DNA of 64,000 bases. Origin: Marinobacter sp. BW6. GTDB lineage: Bacteria; Pseudomonadota; Gammaproteobacteria; Pseudomonadales; Oleiphilaceae. Below the pieces are notes generated by a model, which searched no databases, was not told where the DNA came from, and saw only the letters and a list, made by a program, of their open reading frames with translations. The number at the start of each line of letters is the position of its first letter. The first letter of the stretch is position 1. Position numbers and translations under genes: made by a program. The stretch is from NCBI RefSeq assembly GCF_008107725.1, contig NZ_VIRN01000064.1, forward strand, positions 248,001-312,000, given 5' to 3'. Of the stretch, positions 11,331 through 24,158 are shown piece after piece.

Positions 11331-11867
11331 ATGGCAGAACTGAGAACGCTGGCCCGTCCCTACGCAAAGGCAGCATTTAATGCCGCTCAGGAGCATGAAC
11401 AGCTGGCTGAGTGGTCCCAGGTGCTGACAGTTGCCGGGCAGGTCACCGCGAACAAAGACATTCGACAGCTTCTCGCGAATCCGGGTCTGGAAGAGCAGAA
11501 GAAGGCAGAGCTGATTCTGGAGGTCGCTGAAGATGGCGTCACCGATCAGGTCCGCAACTTTTTCGCTGTACTGGCTGAAAACCGCCGGCTGACTCTTCTT
11601 CCTGAGATTGCAGCGCTCTTCAACACGTACCGGGCTGATCTGGAGCGCACTGTTGATATCGAAGTCACCGCGGCTTTCGAGCTGACGGACGAACAGCAAC
11701 AGAAGCTCGCCCAGGCACTTTCGAAGAAACTCGAGCGGCAAGTGTCACTCGCAGCGTCACTGGACAAGTCTCTTATTGGCGGTGTGATTATTCGCACCGG
11801 CGATATGGTCATTGACGCATCTGTACGCGGAAAGCTGACCAAGCTGGCCGACGCTCTGGGCTCCTGA
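11331..11867 (+). CDS. atpH: F0F1 ATP synthase subunit delta
   Basis: 178 residues, the soluble stator subunit joining F1 alpha to the b dimer. The N-terminal [13 protein letters not shown] and the C-terminal [25 protein letters not shown] pattern are typical of AtpH. It starts 15 bp after atpF. Confidence 0.96.
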   Translation: MAELRTLARPYAKAAFNAAQEHEQLAEWSQVLTVAGQVTANKDIRQLLANPGLEEQKKAELILEVAEDGVTDQVRNFFAVLAENRRLTLLPEIAALFNTYRADLERTVDIEVTAAFELTDEQQQKLAQALSKKLERQVSLAASLDKSLIGGVIIRTGDMVIDASVRGKLTKLADALGS

Positions 11868-11895
11868 TTTCAGCACAAGGTTTGAGGATATTGGC

Positions 11896-13440
11896 ATGCA
11901 GCAACTGAATCCATCCGAGATCAGTGACATCATCAAGAAGAGAATCGAGAAACTCGACATCTCTTCCGAAGCAAAGAACGAAGGTACGATCCTGTCGGTT
12001 TCCGACGGTATCGTTCTGATCCACGGTCTTGCCGACGTTATGTACGGTGAGATGATTGAATTTGCCAACGGCACATTCGGTATTGCGCTGAACCTTGAGC
12101 GCGATTCTGTCGGTGCCGTTGTGCTGGGTGACTACGAAGATCTGGCGGAAGGTCAGAAAGTTCGTTGTACCGGTCGGATCCTGGAAGTGCCGGTAGGTCC
12201 GGAACTGATGGGCCGTGTTGTTGATGGTCTGGGTAACCCCATCGACGGCAAGGGTGACCTCGGTACCGACCTGACCTCTCCGGTGGAGAAGGTTGCACCG
12301 GGCGTTATCGCACGTCAGTCGGTTGATGAGCCGGTTCAGACCGGTCTGAAAGCGATCGACACCATGGTGCCGATCGGTCGCGGCCAGCGTGAGCTGATCA
12401 TCGGTGACCGTCAGATCGGTAAGACTGCTGTCGCCATCGACGCGATCATCAACCAGAAGAACACCGGCATCAAGTGTATCTACGTTGCCGTTGGCCAGAA
12501 GCAGTCTTCCATTGCCGCCGTTGTGCGCAAGCTGGAAGAGCACGGTGCCATGGACCACACCATTGTGGTTGCCGCCGGTGCCGCCGATCCTGCAGCGATG
12601 CAGTTCCTGGCGCCGTACTCCGGTACCTCCATGGGTGAATACTTCCGTGACCGTGGCGAAGACGCCCTGATCATCTACGATGATCTGTCCAAGCAGGCTG
12701 TGGCTTACCGCCAGATCTCCCTGCTGCTGCGTCGTCCGCCGGGCCGTGAAGCATATCCGGGTGACGTATTCTACCTGCACTCCCGTCTGCTGGAGCGTGC
12801 GTCCCGTGTAAACGCCGATTACGTTGAACAGCTGACCAACGGTGAAGTGAAAGGCAAGACCGGTTCCCTGACCGCCCTACCGATCATCGAAACCCAGGCT
12901 GGTGACGTTTCCGCGTTCGTACCGACCAACGTAATCTCCATTACCGACGGTCAGATCTTCCTGGAAACCAACCTGTTCAACTCCGGTATTCGTCCGGCGA
13001 TGAACGCCGGTATCTCCGTATCCCGGGTAGGTGGTTCGGCCCAGACCAAGATCATGAAGAAGCTTGGCGGTAACATTCGTCTGGCTCTGGCCCAGTATCG
13101 TGAACTGGCCGCTTTCGCACAGTTTGCTTCCGATCTCGACGAAGCAACCCGTCAGCAGCTTGAGCACGGTCAGCGTGTAACGGAACTCATGAAGCAGAAC
13201 CAGTACAGCCCGATGTCTGTGGCTGAAATGGGTACGGTTCTGTTCGCAGCCAACGAAGGCTTCCTGGACGACGTTGATGTCGACAAGGTAGTGAAGTTTG
13301 AAGCGCAGATGCTCGACTGGATGCGCTCCGAGCAGAAAGACCTCCTCGACAAGATCAACGAGAAAGGCGATTACAACGACGAAATCGCTGCCGGCCTCAA
13401 AGCTGCACTTGAGAAATTCAAGACCACTCAGAGCTGGTAA
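11896..13440 (+). CDS. atpA: F0F1 ATP synthase subunit alpha
   Basis: 514 residues, the non-catalytic nucleotide-binding subunit. The P-loop GDRQIGKT is at 170-177, and the alpha signature with the regulatory arginine follows in [18 protein letters not shown]. Codon use and spacing match the rest of the operon. A hairpin lies in the 75-bp gap before atpG. Confidence 0.98.
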   Translation: MQQLNPSEISDIIKKRIEKLDISSEAKNEGTILSVSDGIVLIHGLADVMYGEMIEFANGTFGIALNLERDSVGAVVLGDYEDLAEGQKVRCTGRILEVPVGPELMGRVVDGLGNPIDGKGDLGTDLTSPVEKVAPGVIARQSVDEPVQTGLKAIDTMVPIGRGQRELIIGDRQIGKTAVAIDAIINQKNTGIKCIYVAVGQKQSSIAAVVRKLEEHGAMDHTIVVAAGAADPAAMQFLAPYSGTSMGEYFRDRGEDALIIYDDLSKQAVAYRQISLLLRRPPGREAYPGDVFYLHSRLLERASRVNADYVEQLTNGEVKGKTGSLTALPIIETQAGDVSAFVPTNVISITDGQIFLETNLFNSGIRPAMNAGISVSRVGGSAQTKIMKKLGGNIRLALAQYRELAAFAQFASDLDEATRQQLEHGQRVTELMKQNQYSPMSVAEMGTVLFAANEGFLDDVDVDKVVKFEAQMLDWMRSEQKDLLDKINEKGDYNDEIAAGLKAALEKFKTTQSW

Positions 13441-13447
13441 GAAAACG

Positions 13448-13471
13448 GGCCTGCGGCGACTGTCGCGGGCC
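13448..13471 (+). promoter_or_regulatory. Intercistronic hairpin between atpA and atpG
   Basis: GGCCTGCG (13448-13455) pairs with CGCGGGCC (13464-13471) with one G-U, followed by GCTTTT. The short T-run makes it a possible partial terminator or mRNA processing element within the operon. Confidence 0.4.
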
Positions 13472-13515
13472 GCTTTTCGTAGCAACGAGTGTCTAACTTG
13501 AGAAGGCAGTGAGTT

Positions 13516-15829
<2,314 letters not shown>

Positions 15830-15876
15830 TCTGAGCCGACGCACTTGTTTCCGGATCGATCAAAGAGGCAACTGAC

Positions 15877-16299
15877 ATGGGTATGACCGTGCATTGTGAT
15901 GTGGTAAGTGCCGAAACAAAGATCTATTCCGGATTGGTAGAAATGCTGATCGCAGCGGGCTCCGAAGGTGACCTGGGCATTGCCCCGGGCCACGCGCCGC
16001 TGCTGACCCAGCTGAAGCCGGGCCCTATTCGGATCATCAAGCAGGGCGGTGAAGAAGAAATTCTTTACGTGTCTGGCGGATATCTGGAGGTCCAGGCCAA
16101 TCTGGTGACTTTGTTGGCGGATACCGCGGTTCGTGCAAAGGATGTGGACGAAGCAGCCGCGCTCGAAGCTCAGAAAGAAGCCGAGAAAGCACTTGCCAAC
16201 AAGACTGGTGAATTCGAGTATTCCCGTGCAGCTGCAGAGCTGGCCGAGGCTGTTGCGCAGCTTCGTACCATCCAGCAGCTGCGTAACAAAATGCGCTAA
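15877..16299 (+). CDS. atpC: F0F1 ATP synthase subunit epsilon
   Basis: 140 residues: an N-terminal beta-sandwich (about 1-88) and a two-helix C-terminal domain that can inhibit ATP hydrolysis. The motif [19 protein letters not shown] is typical. It is the last gene of the operon and is followed by a strong terminator. Confidence 0.96.
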   Translation: MGMTVHCDVVSAETKIYSGLVEMLIAAGSEGDLGIAPGHAPLLTQLKPGPIRIIKQGGEEEILYVSGGYLEVQANLVTLLADTAVRAKDVDEAAALEAQKEAEKALANKTGEFEYSRAAAELAEAVAQLRTIQQLRNKMR

Positions 16300-16331
16300 G
16301 CATTTCCGTTTCGGGTTTGCCGAACACCGAA

Positions 16332-16402
16332 GCCGCATCCTGAGCGGCTGGAAGACCAACGTATTGCGTTGGCCATCCGGCCCTGAAGGGTGCGGTTTTT
16401 TT
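16332..16402 (+). terminator. Branched intrinsic terminator of the atp operon
   Basis: An outer 10-bp stem (16332-16341 with 16387-16396, two G-U pairs) is followed directly by a seven-T run. It encloses an inner perfect hairpin CCAACG-TATTG-CGTTGG. The structure separates the atp operon from glmU. Confidence 0.75.
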
Positions 16403-16448
16403 ATTTTCAGCATTCAGAGAGTGAACACTCCGGGAGCCTGACTTTTCC

Positions 16449-17813
16449 ATGAGCCCGCTACACGTTGTCATTCTGGCCGCCGGCCAGGGTTCCAGAATGA
16501 AATCCGCACTGCCCAAGGTACTGCATCCGATTGCCGGTCGCCCGATGCTCCATCACGTCATCGAAACGGCTAAACAACTTGGTGCCGAAAAGATCCATAC
16601 GGTGATCGGCCATGGAGCTGACAAGGTCCGTGAAGCGACGGCTGAAGCCTCGGTAAACTGGGTCACCCAGAGCGAGCAACTGGGTACCGGCCACGCTGTG
16701 GCTCAGGCCCTGCCGGATCTTCCCGATGACGCTCGGGTTTTGGTGCTCTACGGGGATGTGCCTCTGACTCGCCATGAAACCCTCGATGGGCTGGTTGGTA
16801 CCCTGGATGAAAACACCCTGGGCCTGTTGACGGTGACCATGGACAACCCCCAGGGGTACGGACGGATTGTCCGGAATGCCGATGGCGACGTGCAATCCAT
16901 TGTTGAGCAGAAAGATGCTTCGCCAGAGCAGCAGCAGATCCGCGAGGTGAATACTGGCATCCTGGCGGTGTCAGCGAAGCATTTGAAATCCTGGTTGCCG
17001 ACGCTCTCCAACAGCAATGCCCAGGGTGAATACTACCTTACCGACATTATTGCCATGGCGGTGGAGCAGGGTCTGTGCGTTTTGGTGTCTCAGCCAGAGA
17101 ATCCCTATGAAGTTCAGGGAGTCAACAATCGCCTGCAACTGGCGGAACTGGAACGCTGGTTCCAGCGTCGTCAGGCTGACCGGCTGATGACAGAGGGCGC
17201 GACGCTCGCGGATCCTGCCCGGGTTGATGTCCGTGGCGAGCTCAGTATTGGCAATGATCTTTGGATCGATGTGAACGTGGTCTTCGAGGGGAATGTCAGC
17301 CTCGGCAGCAACGTGTCCATTGGTCCGGGTTGCGTCATCAAAGATGCAACCATTGCTGATGGCACCGAGATCAAGGCCAATAGTGTGATTGAAGGCGCGG
17401 TGATTGGCGCCAATGCGCAGATCGGACCGTTTGCCCGCATCCGTCCGGGTACGGAGCTGGCGGCGAATACCAAAGTGGGCAACTTTGTGGAAACCAAAAA
17501 GGCCATCGTCGGTGAGGGTAGCAAGATCAACCATCTGAGTTACGTCGGTGATGCCTCCGTGGGCCGTAATGTGAATGTGGGTGCAGGAACCATCACGTGT
17601 AATTATGATGGTGTGAACAAGTACCAGACGGTGCTCGGTGACGGGGTTTTCGTGGGTTCCAATACGGCGTTGGTCGCCCCGGTTACCGTTGCGGCCGAGG
17701 CAACCATTGGCGCAGGATCGACCATCACCCGTGACGTGGCCGACCACGAGCTGGCCGTCGCTCGGGGCCGGCAGCGGAACATCGCCGGCTGGGAAAAGCC
17801 AAAGAAACACTGA
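16449..17813 (+). CDS. glmU: Bifunctional GlcNAc-1-phosphate uridyltransferase / glucosamine-1-phosphate acetyltransferase
   Basis: 454 residues. The N-terminal nucleotidyltransferase has [19 protein letters not shown] (about 9-27). The C-terminal left-handed beta-helix is visible as hexapeptide repeats from about 265, with the acetyltransferase motif around [10 protein letters not shown] and [13 protein letters not shown]. It makes UDP-GlcNAc for peptidoglycan and LPS in the cytoplasm. It is followed 30 bp later by glmS, so the two steps of amino-sugar synthesis are co-transcribed. Confidence 0.97.
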   Translation: MSPLHVVILAAGQGSRMKSALPKVLHPIAGRPMLHHVIETAKQLGAEKIHTVIGHGADKVREATAEASVNWVTQSEQLGTGHAVAQALPDLPDDARVLVLYGDVPLTRHETLDGLVGTLDENTLGLLTVTMDNPQGYGRIVRNADGDVQSIVEQKDASPEQQQIREVNTGILAVSAKHLKSWLPTLSNSNAQGEYYLTDIIAMAVEQGLCVLVSQPENPYEVQGVNNRLQLAELERWFQRRQADRLMTEGATLADPARVDVRGELSIGNDLWIDVNVVFEGNVSLGSNVSIGPGCVIKDATIADGTEIKANSVIEGAVIGANAQIGPFARIRPGTELAANTKVGNFVETKKAIVGEGSKINHLSYVGDASVGRNVNVGAGTITCNYDGVNKYQTVLGDGVFVGSNTALVAPVTVAAEATIGAGSTITRDVADHELAVARGRQRNIAGWEKPKKH

Positions 17814-17843
17814 TATAAACGATCGACAGACAGGTAGAACAGC

Positions 17844-19676
17844 ATGTGTGGAATTGTAGGCGCGGTTTCGGAAAGGGACGTTCAGGGCATCCTTCTTGAG
17901 GGTCTGCGCCGTTTGGAATACCGGGGGTATGACTCTGCGGGCATGGCCGTGATCGGTGGCGATCACAGCGTCCAGCGCGCACGGGAAGTGGGTAAGGTTG
18001 CCGCACTCGGGGATGCCATGAAAGCAAACCCGCTCGCGGGTCACCTGGGCATTGCTCATACCCGCTGGGCAACCCATGGCGAGCCGTCGCAGATCAACGC
18101 CCATCCGCACATGTCCGGCGAGCGTCTGGCCATCGTCCATAACGGTATTATTGAGAACTATCAGGAGCTTCGGGAAGAGCTCCGGGCGGACGGTTTCGAG
18201 TTCACCTCACAGACTGATACCGAAGTCGTTGCCCACCTGATTGAGAAGAACTACCGCGCCCTGGGTAACCTTCACGATTCGGTACGGGCTGCCATTGCCC
18301 GTCTTCGTGGTGCCTATGCCCTGGCCGTTGTTCACGCCGATGAACCCAACCATCTGGTGGTGTGCCGCGAGGGCAGCCCCCTGGTGATCGGCGTGGGTAT
18401 CGGTGAGAACTTCATCGCCTCCGATCAGTTGGCGCTGTTGCCGGTGACTGACCGTTTCATGTTCCTCGAAGAAGGCGACATTGCCGACATTAAGAAGGAT
18501 GGAATGACCATCCTGGATCGTGAAGGTCAGGCAGTCGAGCGGGAAGTAACCCGCTTCGAACACGGCGCTGATTCTGCAGACAAGGGCGAATACCGTCACT
18601 TCATGCTCAAGGAAATCTACGAGCAACCCAAAGTGATCAAGGCCACCATGGAAGGCCGGGTCACCAAAACACGGGTTCTGGAACAGGCCCTCGGTACCGA
18701 AGCTGCAAACCTGCTGGAGAACGTTCGTCACGTCCAGATTATTGCCTGCGGCACCAGCTATCATGCTGGTATGGTCGCGCGTTACTGGATTGAGGAGCTG
18801 GCCGGCGTCGCCTGCTCGGTGGAAGTGGCTTCCGAATTCCGCTATCGCAAACACGTAATCCAGCAGGACACCCTGTTTCTCTGCATTTCCCAGTCCGGCG
18901 AAACCGCCGATACCCTGGCGGCTCTGCGCCAGGCCAAGAAAGCCGGTTTCCGGGCGGCGATGGCCATCTGCAACGTGCCGGGTAGTTCCCTGGTTCGGGA
19001 GTCCGACCTGGTCATCATGACCCAGGCAGGGCCGGAAATAGGTGTGGCCTCAACTAAGGCCTTCACCACCCAGCTCACGGCATTGTTGATCTTCACGCTT
19101 GCTCTGGCTCGCCATAATGGACTGCCTGAAGAGCAGGAAGCGGAGATCGTCGAGGCCCTCCATCTCGTGCCTGGCCAAGTGAGCGATGTTCTGGCCCTGG
19201 ATGGCGAAATTGCCGAAATGTCCAAGGCCTTCATGGACAAGAACCACAGCTTGTTCCTGGGTCGCGGTTCCCAGTTCCCGGTCGCCCTTGAAGGTGCGCT
19301 GAAGCTGAAGGAGATCTCCTACATCCACGCCGAGGCTTACCCGGCCGGCGAGCTCAAGCATGGCCCCCTGGCCCTGGTCGACAGCGAAATGCCGGTGGTC
19401 ACCGTGGCGCCGAACAACGACCTGGTTGAGAAGCTCAAGTCCAACCTGGAAGAGGTCCGTGCCCGCGGCGGTGAGCTCTTTGTCTTCGCTGATAAAAAAG
19501 CCGATGTGAAAGCGGAAGACGGTATTCATGTGATGCAGCTTCCGTCAGTGCATCCGATTACGGCTCCGATCGTCTACACCGTGCCACTGCAGCTTCTGTC
19601 CTATCATGTGGCGGTGCTCAAGGGTACTGATGTGGATCAGCCGAGGAATCTCGCCAAGAGTGTTACCGTGGAATAA
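17844..19676 (+). CDS. glmS: Glutamine-fructose-6-phosphate aminotransferase (isomerizing)
   Basis: 610 residues. Cys2 of the N-terminal MCGIVGAV is the glutaminase nucleophile. Two SIS domains follow from about residue 285 ([26 protein letters not shown]), and the C-terminus ends NLAKSVTVE as in E. coli. It converts fructose-6-P and glutamine to glucosamine-6-P. In E. coli its mRNA is controlled by small RNAs; no glmS ribozyme, which belongs to Gram-positives, is expected or seen in the 30-bp gap. Confidence 0.98.
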   Translation: MCGIVGAVSERDVQGILLEGLRRLEYRGYDSAGMAVIGGDHSVQRAREVGKVAALGDAMKANPLAGHLGIAHTRWATHGEPSQINAHPHMSGERLAIVHNGIIENYQELREELRADGFEFTSQTDTEVVAHLIEKNYRALGNLHDSVRAAIARLRGAYALAVVHADEPNHLVVCREGSPLVIGVGIGENFIASDQLALLPVTDRFMFLEEGDIADIKKDGMTILDREGQAVEREVTRFEHGADSADKGEYRHFMLKEIYEQPKVIKATMEGRVTKTRVLEQALGTEAANLLENVRHVQIIACGTSYHAGMVARYWIEELAGVACSVEVASEFRYRKHVIQQDTLFLCISQSGETADTLAALRQAKKAGFRAAMAICNVPGSSLVRESDLVIMTQAGPEIGVASTKAFTTQLTALLIFTLALARHNGLPEEQEAEIVEALHLVPGQVSDVLALDGEIAEMSKAFMDKNHSLFLGRGSQFPVALEGALKLKEISYIHAEAYPAGELKHGPLALVDSEMPVVTVAPNNDLVEKLKSNLEEVRARGGELFVFADKKADVKAEDGIHVMQLPSVHPITAPIVYTVPLQLLSYHVAVLKGTDVDQPRNLAKSVTVE

Positions 19677-19709
19677 GCGTCCTCATGGAAAGCTTATCGG
19701 TTGCCAAAG

Positions 19710-19732
19710 AATCCGCCTGTTGGCGGATTTTT
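19710..19732 (+). terminator. Intrinsic terminator after glmS
   Basis: AATCCGCC (19710-19717), loop TGTT, GGCGGATT (19722-19729), then T residues to 19732. Confidence 0.75.
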
Positions 19733-20009
19733 GCTGTCTGTCTAGGTTCCAGGCAGTTATTTTTTTACTAGGCAGTCTTTTTAGGGCTCGAATCGGTTAA
19801 AATGTGGGCTTGGTGCTGCTGTTTTGTTCAGCAATTTCACGCTCACTGTCTGTGTTTTTCGGCGTCCAACTCCCTTTCTTTGGTTAGTGAGACCAAAAGC
19901 GGTCTCCCATTTGTACCTTTGACCAATACCCCGGTACGTAAATATCAAGGAAGATGCGGGCGCTTCACGACACAATACCAATAACCCGTTTTTTCAGAAG
20001 ACTCCTGCA
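19733..20009. promoter_or_regulatory. Intergenic region upstream of nhaB
   Basis: No gene is seen. A possible weak promoter is TTGACC (19919-19924), 18 bp, TATCAA (19943-19948). A six-base inverted repeat GAGACC-AAAAGC-GGTCTC lies at 19889-19906 just upstream of it and might be an operator. Confidence 0.35.
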
Positions 20010-21515
20010 ATGCCCAATACCGTTATCTCCGGCTTTACCCACAATTTCCTTGGCAAGGCGCCCGTCTGGTACAAGCAGGTCATTTTGCTGTTTCTTGTCG
20101 CCAACCCGATTGTCATGTGGACCCTGGGGCCGGGAACGGCTGGCTGGCTTCTGATTGCCGAGTTTATTTTTACCCTGGCCATGGCCCTGAAGTGTTACCC
20201 CCTTCTGCCTGGTGGCCTGCTGGCAGTGGAGGCACTGCTGATCGGGCTGACCACGCCGGATGCAGTGTATCTGGAAGTGCTCACCAACTTCCCGGTGATC
20301 CTGTTGTTGATGTTCATGGTGGCGGGCATCTACTTCATGAAGGAGCTTCTGCTGGTGACCTTCACCCAGATTCTGGTGGGGGTGCGTTCCAAATCGGCGT
20401 TGTCTCTTCTGTTCTGCTGCGCGGCAGCGATTCTCTCGGCCTTTCTGGATGCACTGACGGTTACTGCGGTGATCATCAGCGTAGCGGTGGGTTTCTACGC
20501 GGTGTACCACAAGGTGGCCTCCGGTAAGGGCTATCAGCACAAGGATCACAACACCGGTAGCGATGACGAGGTCATCGAGCTGCATCGGGAAGATCTGGAG
20601 AACTTCCGGGCGTTCCTGCGCAGCCTTTTGATGCACGGTGCTATCGGTACCGCGTTGGGTGGCGTTGCCACCATGGTGGGCGAGCCCCAGAATCTGTTGA
20701 TTGCCAAAGTCGTGGGTTGGGACTTTGCCGGTTTCTTCCTGCACATGGCGCCAGTGAGTTTGCCGGTATTGGCGGCCGGATTATTCACCTGCTGGGCTCT
20801 GGAGAAGCTGCGTTGGTTTGGCTATGGCGGGCGCTTGCCCAAGCCTGTGCGTCAGGTTCTGGAAGAGTTTGCGGAGAACGAGCGGACCAAGCGTACCAAG
20901 GCTGATCAGGCCGCGCTCTGGGTACAGGCTGTTGCCGCTGCGATCCTGGTGGTGGGCCTGGCTTTCCATCTCGCCGAGGTCGGTCTGATTGGCCTGCTCG
21001 TCATCATCCTGATTACCTCCTTTACCGGGGTTACCGACGAGCACCAGATTGGCAAGGCCTTCCAGGAATCCCTGCCGTTTACCTCACTGCTGGTGGTGTT
21101 CTTCGCGGTGGTTGCGGTGATTCACGAACAGCATCTGTTCAAGCCGATCATTGACTATGTTCTGTCGCTTCCGGAAGCCCGTCAGCCTGGCATGTTCTTC
21201 ATCGCCAATGGCGTGCTCTCGATGATCAGCGATAATGTGTTTGTGGCCACCGTGTATATCAGCGAAGTGAAGCAGGCCCTGGATGCCGGTGCTATCAGTT
21301 ACGAACACTTCCAGAAGCTGGCAGTTGCCATCAACACCGGCACCAATCTTCCCAGTGTGGCGACCCCGAATGGTCAGGCGGCTTTCCTGTTTCTGCTGAC
21401 ATCTGCCATTGCGCCCTTGGTTCGGCTTTCCTACGGCAAGATGGTAGTGATGGCGTTTCCTTACATGCTGGTGATGGGCGGCGTAGGTTTGTACATGGTG
21501 ATTAACCATATTTGA
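20010..21515 (+). CDS. nhaB: Na+/H+ antiporter NhaB
   Basis: 501 residues with about 12 membrane segments, close to E. coli NhaB (513). The N-terminus [15 protein letters not shown], the motif [20 protein letters not shown] and [20 protein letters not shown] are characteristic of NhaB rather than NhaA or NhaD. It exports sodium in exchange for protons across the inner membrane and suits a marine organism. It stands alone, between the glmS terminator and a binding-protein gene. Confidence 0.95.
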   Translation: MPNTVISGFTHNFLGKAPVWYKQVILLFLVANPIVMWTLGPGTAGWLLIAEFIFTLAMALKCYPLLPGGLLAVEALLIGLTTPDAVYLEVLTNFPVILLLMFMVAGIYFMKELLLVTFTQILVGVRSKSALSLLFCCAAAILSAFLDALTVTAVIISVAVGFYAVYHKVASGKGYQHKDHNTGSDDEVIELHREDLENFRAFLRSLLMHGAIGTALGGVATMVGEPQNLLIAKVVGWDFAGFFLHMAPVSLPVLAAGLFTCWALEKLRWFGYGGRLPKPVRQVLEEFAENERTKRTKADQAALWVQAVAAAILVVGLAFHLAEVGLIGLLVIILITSFTGVTDEHQIGKAFQESLPFTSLLVVFFAVVAVIHEQHLFKPIIDYVLSLPEARQPGMFFIANGVLSMISDNVFVATVYISEVKQALDAGAISYEHFQKLAVAINTGTNLPSVATPNGQAAFLFLLTSAIAPLVRLSYGKMVVMAFPYMLVMGGVGLYMVINHI

Positions 21516-21606
21516 CATTCTGTTCGGATTTTTGCGGGCAGTGTCAGTGCAGATTTTCCCGGGTCTGGTAATCTTTGCTTAATCTGACGCCAACAATACG
21601 GATTCC

Positions 21607-22443
21607 ATGTTCAGAAACTGCTCAGACCGTCGCTCCTCAATGTTTGAAGCCATGCATTTTGGCGGTTTCCGGCTTTGGATTTTGCTAGCGGGATTACTGT
21701 TTGCGTCGGCCACCCTCTCTGAACCGGAATCAGCTGGAAAAAACCTTCGCATTGCCTACGTCGAGTTTCCCCCTATCACCTATCGTGGCGAAAACGGCAA
21801 GGCCGAAGGATCTTTCATTGAAATAACCCGTAAAGTGGCTCGTGAAGCGGGTTTCGAACCAGAATTTCTCTATCTGCCGGTAACACGGGCTTATCTGTAT
21901 CTAACCAATGGTAAAATTGATGCCTGGCCGGGCGTGACAAGTATCCCTGCACTTGATGGGGAGGTACTCGAAAGCTGGGCAAGTCCTCTGCCGGTCCAGC
22001 TCAGCGCCTGGTATCTGGAGCAAACCCCGCCAGTTGATCACTTCGACAGGCTTTTGGGAAAAACGGTCATTGTTATTGGTGGCTACACCTATGGTGGTCT
22101 CCTCTCATGGTTGGAGAGTGAGGGGTCGATTCGTGTTACCGAAGCGCCTAACCATCGCTCGGCTCTGGATATGCTCAAGCGTGGGCGCGGAGATTATTTG
22201 CTGGACTACCGGCAACCGGTGATTGACACACTCGAGATGCCGGCTGACAGCATGGTTCGTGAATCCGAGATCCGTTCCAGGAACCTTGCCTGGCTGTTTT
22301 CGCTGGCCAATCCGCGGGCGGCGTTACTCCGGGATGCGTTTGACGACGCTTATATCCGTCTTGCAGAGAAGGGCGAGGTCCCGCCACTAAGGAAACTAAA
22401 CCAAGGTTTTGTGGTCCCCGGTTTTCCGGAGCAATACCGCTAG
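21607..22443 (+). CDS. Periplasmic solute-binding protein, family 3-like, orphan
   Basis: Up to 278 residues. A signal peptide (hydrophobic FRLWILLAGLLFASATLS) is followed by LRIAYVEFPPITYRGENGKAEG, the opening strand pattern of bacterial family 3 (amino-acid type) binding proteins. Two lobes appear complete to about residue 265. In-frame ATGs at 21640 and 21652 are alternative starts and give a more usual signal peptide. No ABC permease or ATPase is adjacent. Orphan proteins of this type often bind ligands for signalling, or are of unknown role. Ligand not known. Confidence 0.7.
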   Translation: MFRNCSDRRSSMFEAMHFGGFRLWILLAGLLFASATLSEPESAGKNLRIAYVEFPPITYRGENGKAEGSFIEITRKVAREAGFEPEFLYLPVTRAYLYLTNGKIDAWPGVTSIPALDGEVLESWASPLPVQLSAWYLEQTPPVDHFDRLLGKTVIVIGGYTYGGLLSWLESEGSIRVTEAPNHRSALDMLKRGRGDYLLDYRQPVIDTLEMPADSMVRESEIRSRNLAWLFSLANPRAALLRDAFDDAYIRLAEKGEVPPLRKLNQGFVVPGFPEQYR

Positions 22444-22457
22444 CATGCCGGTCTGAT

Positions 22458-23183
22458 TCAAGAGCCCGGCCGCAGCCGTATATCGCCGTACCAGGCCGTG
22501 GCCTTTTCCCCGGTGTTGTCCGAGTCCGACATGATGGCAATGCCCACCACCGGCGGTGGTTCCTCGCCAAAAGCTTCCCGATAGTCGGCCATGATATCTC
22601 GCTCCACCGTGACCCATTCGCCGACCTTTTCCGATCCGGAATTAACGGCAATCATCATGGTTTTCTCGGTGTACGGGTTGGGCACAATCTCGCCCTCCGG
22701 CAGCGTATTGGCCCAGATGTAGTTCAGGGCATTGCCAGGCAGGGACTCACCGAATAACACCTCGACGGTCTTGCGTTTGGCGCGCTCGAAAAAACCCGCC
22801 TTCTCTGGCTGGAACTCGAATGCCACATAGATTCTCGCCGGATAATCGTCCCCGGACTTTTCCCGGGCATCCCCGTTTTCGAACACATTCGAGACCTTCC
22901 AGCGCCATTGCAGAATCAGCGAATCCGTTGGCTCCAGTCTGACCCGTGCGATCAGACCAGACGCTCCGCCGTCCGTGGTCGCCCGCACGACCTGCTGACC
23001 GTCTTCGGCTGTCAGTTCATAGCGGCTGAGCTGATCTATCTTGGGGAATTCCAGAGGCTCCCAGCCATCGTTCAGGGACTGCATTTTCGAGAAAGGTGTG
23101 AGGGGGGATGGTGTCTGTGCCAACAGGAGTCCTGACAGGCCCATCAGAACCAGCACTGATAGAAATGTGGCAGTCTTTCTCAT
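22458..23183 (-). CDS. DUF3047 family exported protein
   Basis: About 241 residues from the ATG at 23183. That start gives a clean signal peptide (MRKTATFLSVLVLMGLSGLLLAQ). A longer reading from 23237 would put 18 residues before it. The mature part (WRWKVSNVFENGDAREKSGDDYPARIYV region and ALNYIWANTLPEG) fits DUF3047, a beta-rich periplasmic family of unknown function. Its stop lies 15 bp from the convergent binding-protein gene. Confidence 0.75.
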   Translation of the reverse strand: MRKTATFLSVLVLMGLSGLLLAQTPSPLTPFSKMQSLNDGWEPLEFPKIDQLSRYELTAEDGQQVVRATTDGGASGLIARVRLEPTDSLILQWRWKVSNVFENGDAREKSGDDYPARIYVAFEFQPEKAGFFERAKRKTVEVLFGESLPGNALNYIWANTLPEGEIVPNPYTEKTMMIAVNSGSEKVGEWVTVERDIMADYREAFGEEPPPVVGIAIMSDSDNTGEKATAWYGDIRLRPGS

Positions 23184-23252
23184 CCAGCTTCTCGCTTTCA
23201 GGTTCACAGTACCCCGATGGACAGACGTTAGGAGCAAAAGTGCCCGAGGCGA

Positions 23253-24158
23253 TTATTGGATCGCCAGCAAGCGGATTGCACTGGCCGCCGCTGCCGTCCG
23301 GTTCTCCACGCCCAGCTTCCGGAATACCTGCTCCAGGTGTTTGTTGACGGTGCGTGGACTCATATCCAGTATCTGGCCAATTTCCCGATTGGTCTTGCCA
23401 TTGGCGATCCACAGTAACACGTCGGATTCTCTCATGGTCAGTTCGAACCGTTGCCGCAAGGCGGCCGTGGCGCTGTTCTGGTTTTGTGGTGTTTTTAGTC
23501 GCAGCAGGTATTCCCGGTTATCCACCAGGGCCAGGAACTCTACAGAGCGGGCAACGCCCATGATCTCCAACGGCATGCTGTGTCCCGGATCAGGGCTATG
23601 GCCCAGCCATTCCCCCAGTCGGGCCCGAACGTCGGAAAACTCTGCATGTGCAGCGTCGGGCAGGTACTGACAGACCTGCGGTGTTCCCCAAAGCAGGTTT
23701 CCCTCACGATCCACCGCAAACAGGTTTTGACCGGCGGTATCCAGAGCGCTGCGAGCGCTTCTGGTCATGCGTGCGTTGGTCAGGTGCACATCCATTCTGG
23801 CCAGCAGTTCTGTGGTGTTGATGGGTTTGGTCACGTAATCCACGCCACCGGCGTTGAGCCCCATGACGACATGCTCGGTGTCGCTGAGCCCGGTCATGAA
23901 GATGATGGGGATGTCTGCAAACGCCGGGTTCTCTTTCAACCGACGGCACGTTTCGAATCCGTCCATATGGGGCATCAGGGCGTCCATCAGCACAACGTCC
24001 GGCGTGATGTTCTGGCTGATGGTCAGAGCCTGGTTGCCTTCGAGGGCAACCAGCACGGTCATGCCTGCCTCTTCCATGGCATCGTTGATCATTCGAATGG
24101 AGTCGACCGCGTCATCCACGACCATCACGACAGTCTTCCGGTCATTATGAAGCTTCAT
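23253..24158 (-). CDS. LuxR-family response regulator, partner of the permease-kinase
   Basis: 301 residues. The receiver domain (about 9-125) has the acidic pair DD15-16, phospho-acceptor Asp59 in VVLMDALMP and Lys111 in VTKPI. A linker of about 110 residues looks PAS-like (NLFAVDREGNLLWGTP). The C-terminal LuxR/GerE helix-turn-helix spans about 235-300 (LTMRESDVLLWIANGKTNREI, then MSPRTVNKHLEQVFRKLGV). Its start overlaps the end of the kinase gene by 14 bp, so the two are translated together. The architecture and pairing recall CrbR, the regulator that works with the SSS-transporter/kinase fusion CrbS. I infer that it binds the repeated element at 27691 and 34901. Confidence 0.9.
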   Translation of the reverse strand: MKLHNDRKTVVMVVDDAVDSIRMINDAMEEAGMTVLVALEGNQALTISQNITPDVVLMDALMPHMDGFETCRRLKENPAFADIPIIFMTGLSDTEHVVMGLNAGGVDYVTKPINTTELLARMDVHLTNARMTRSARSALDTAGQNLFAVDREGNLLWGTPQVCQYLPDAAHAEFSDVRARLGEWLGHSPDPGHSMPLEIMGVARSVEFLALVDNREYLLRLKTPQNQNSATAALRQRFELTMRESDVLLWIANGKTNREIGQILDMSPRTVNKHLEQVFRKLGVENRTAAAASAIRLLAIQ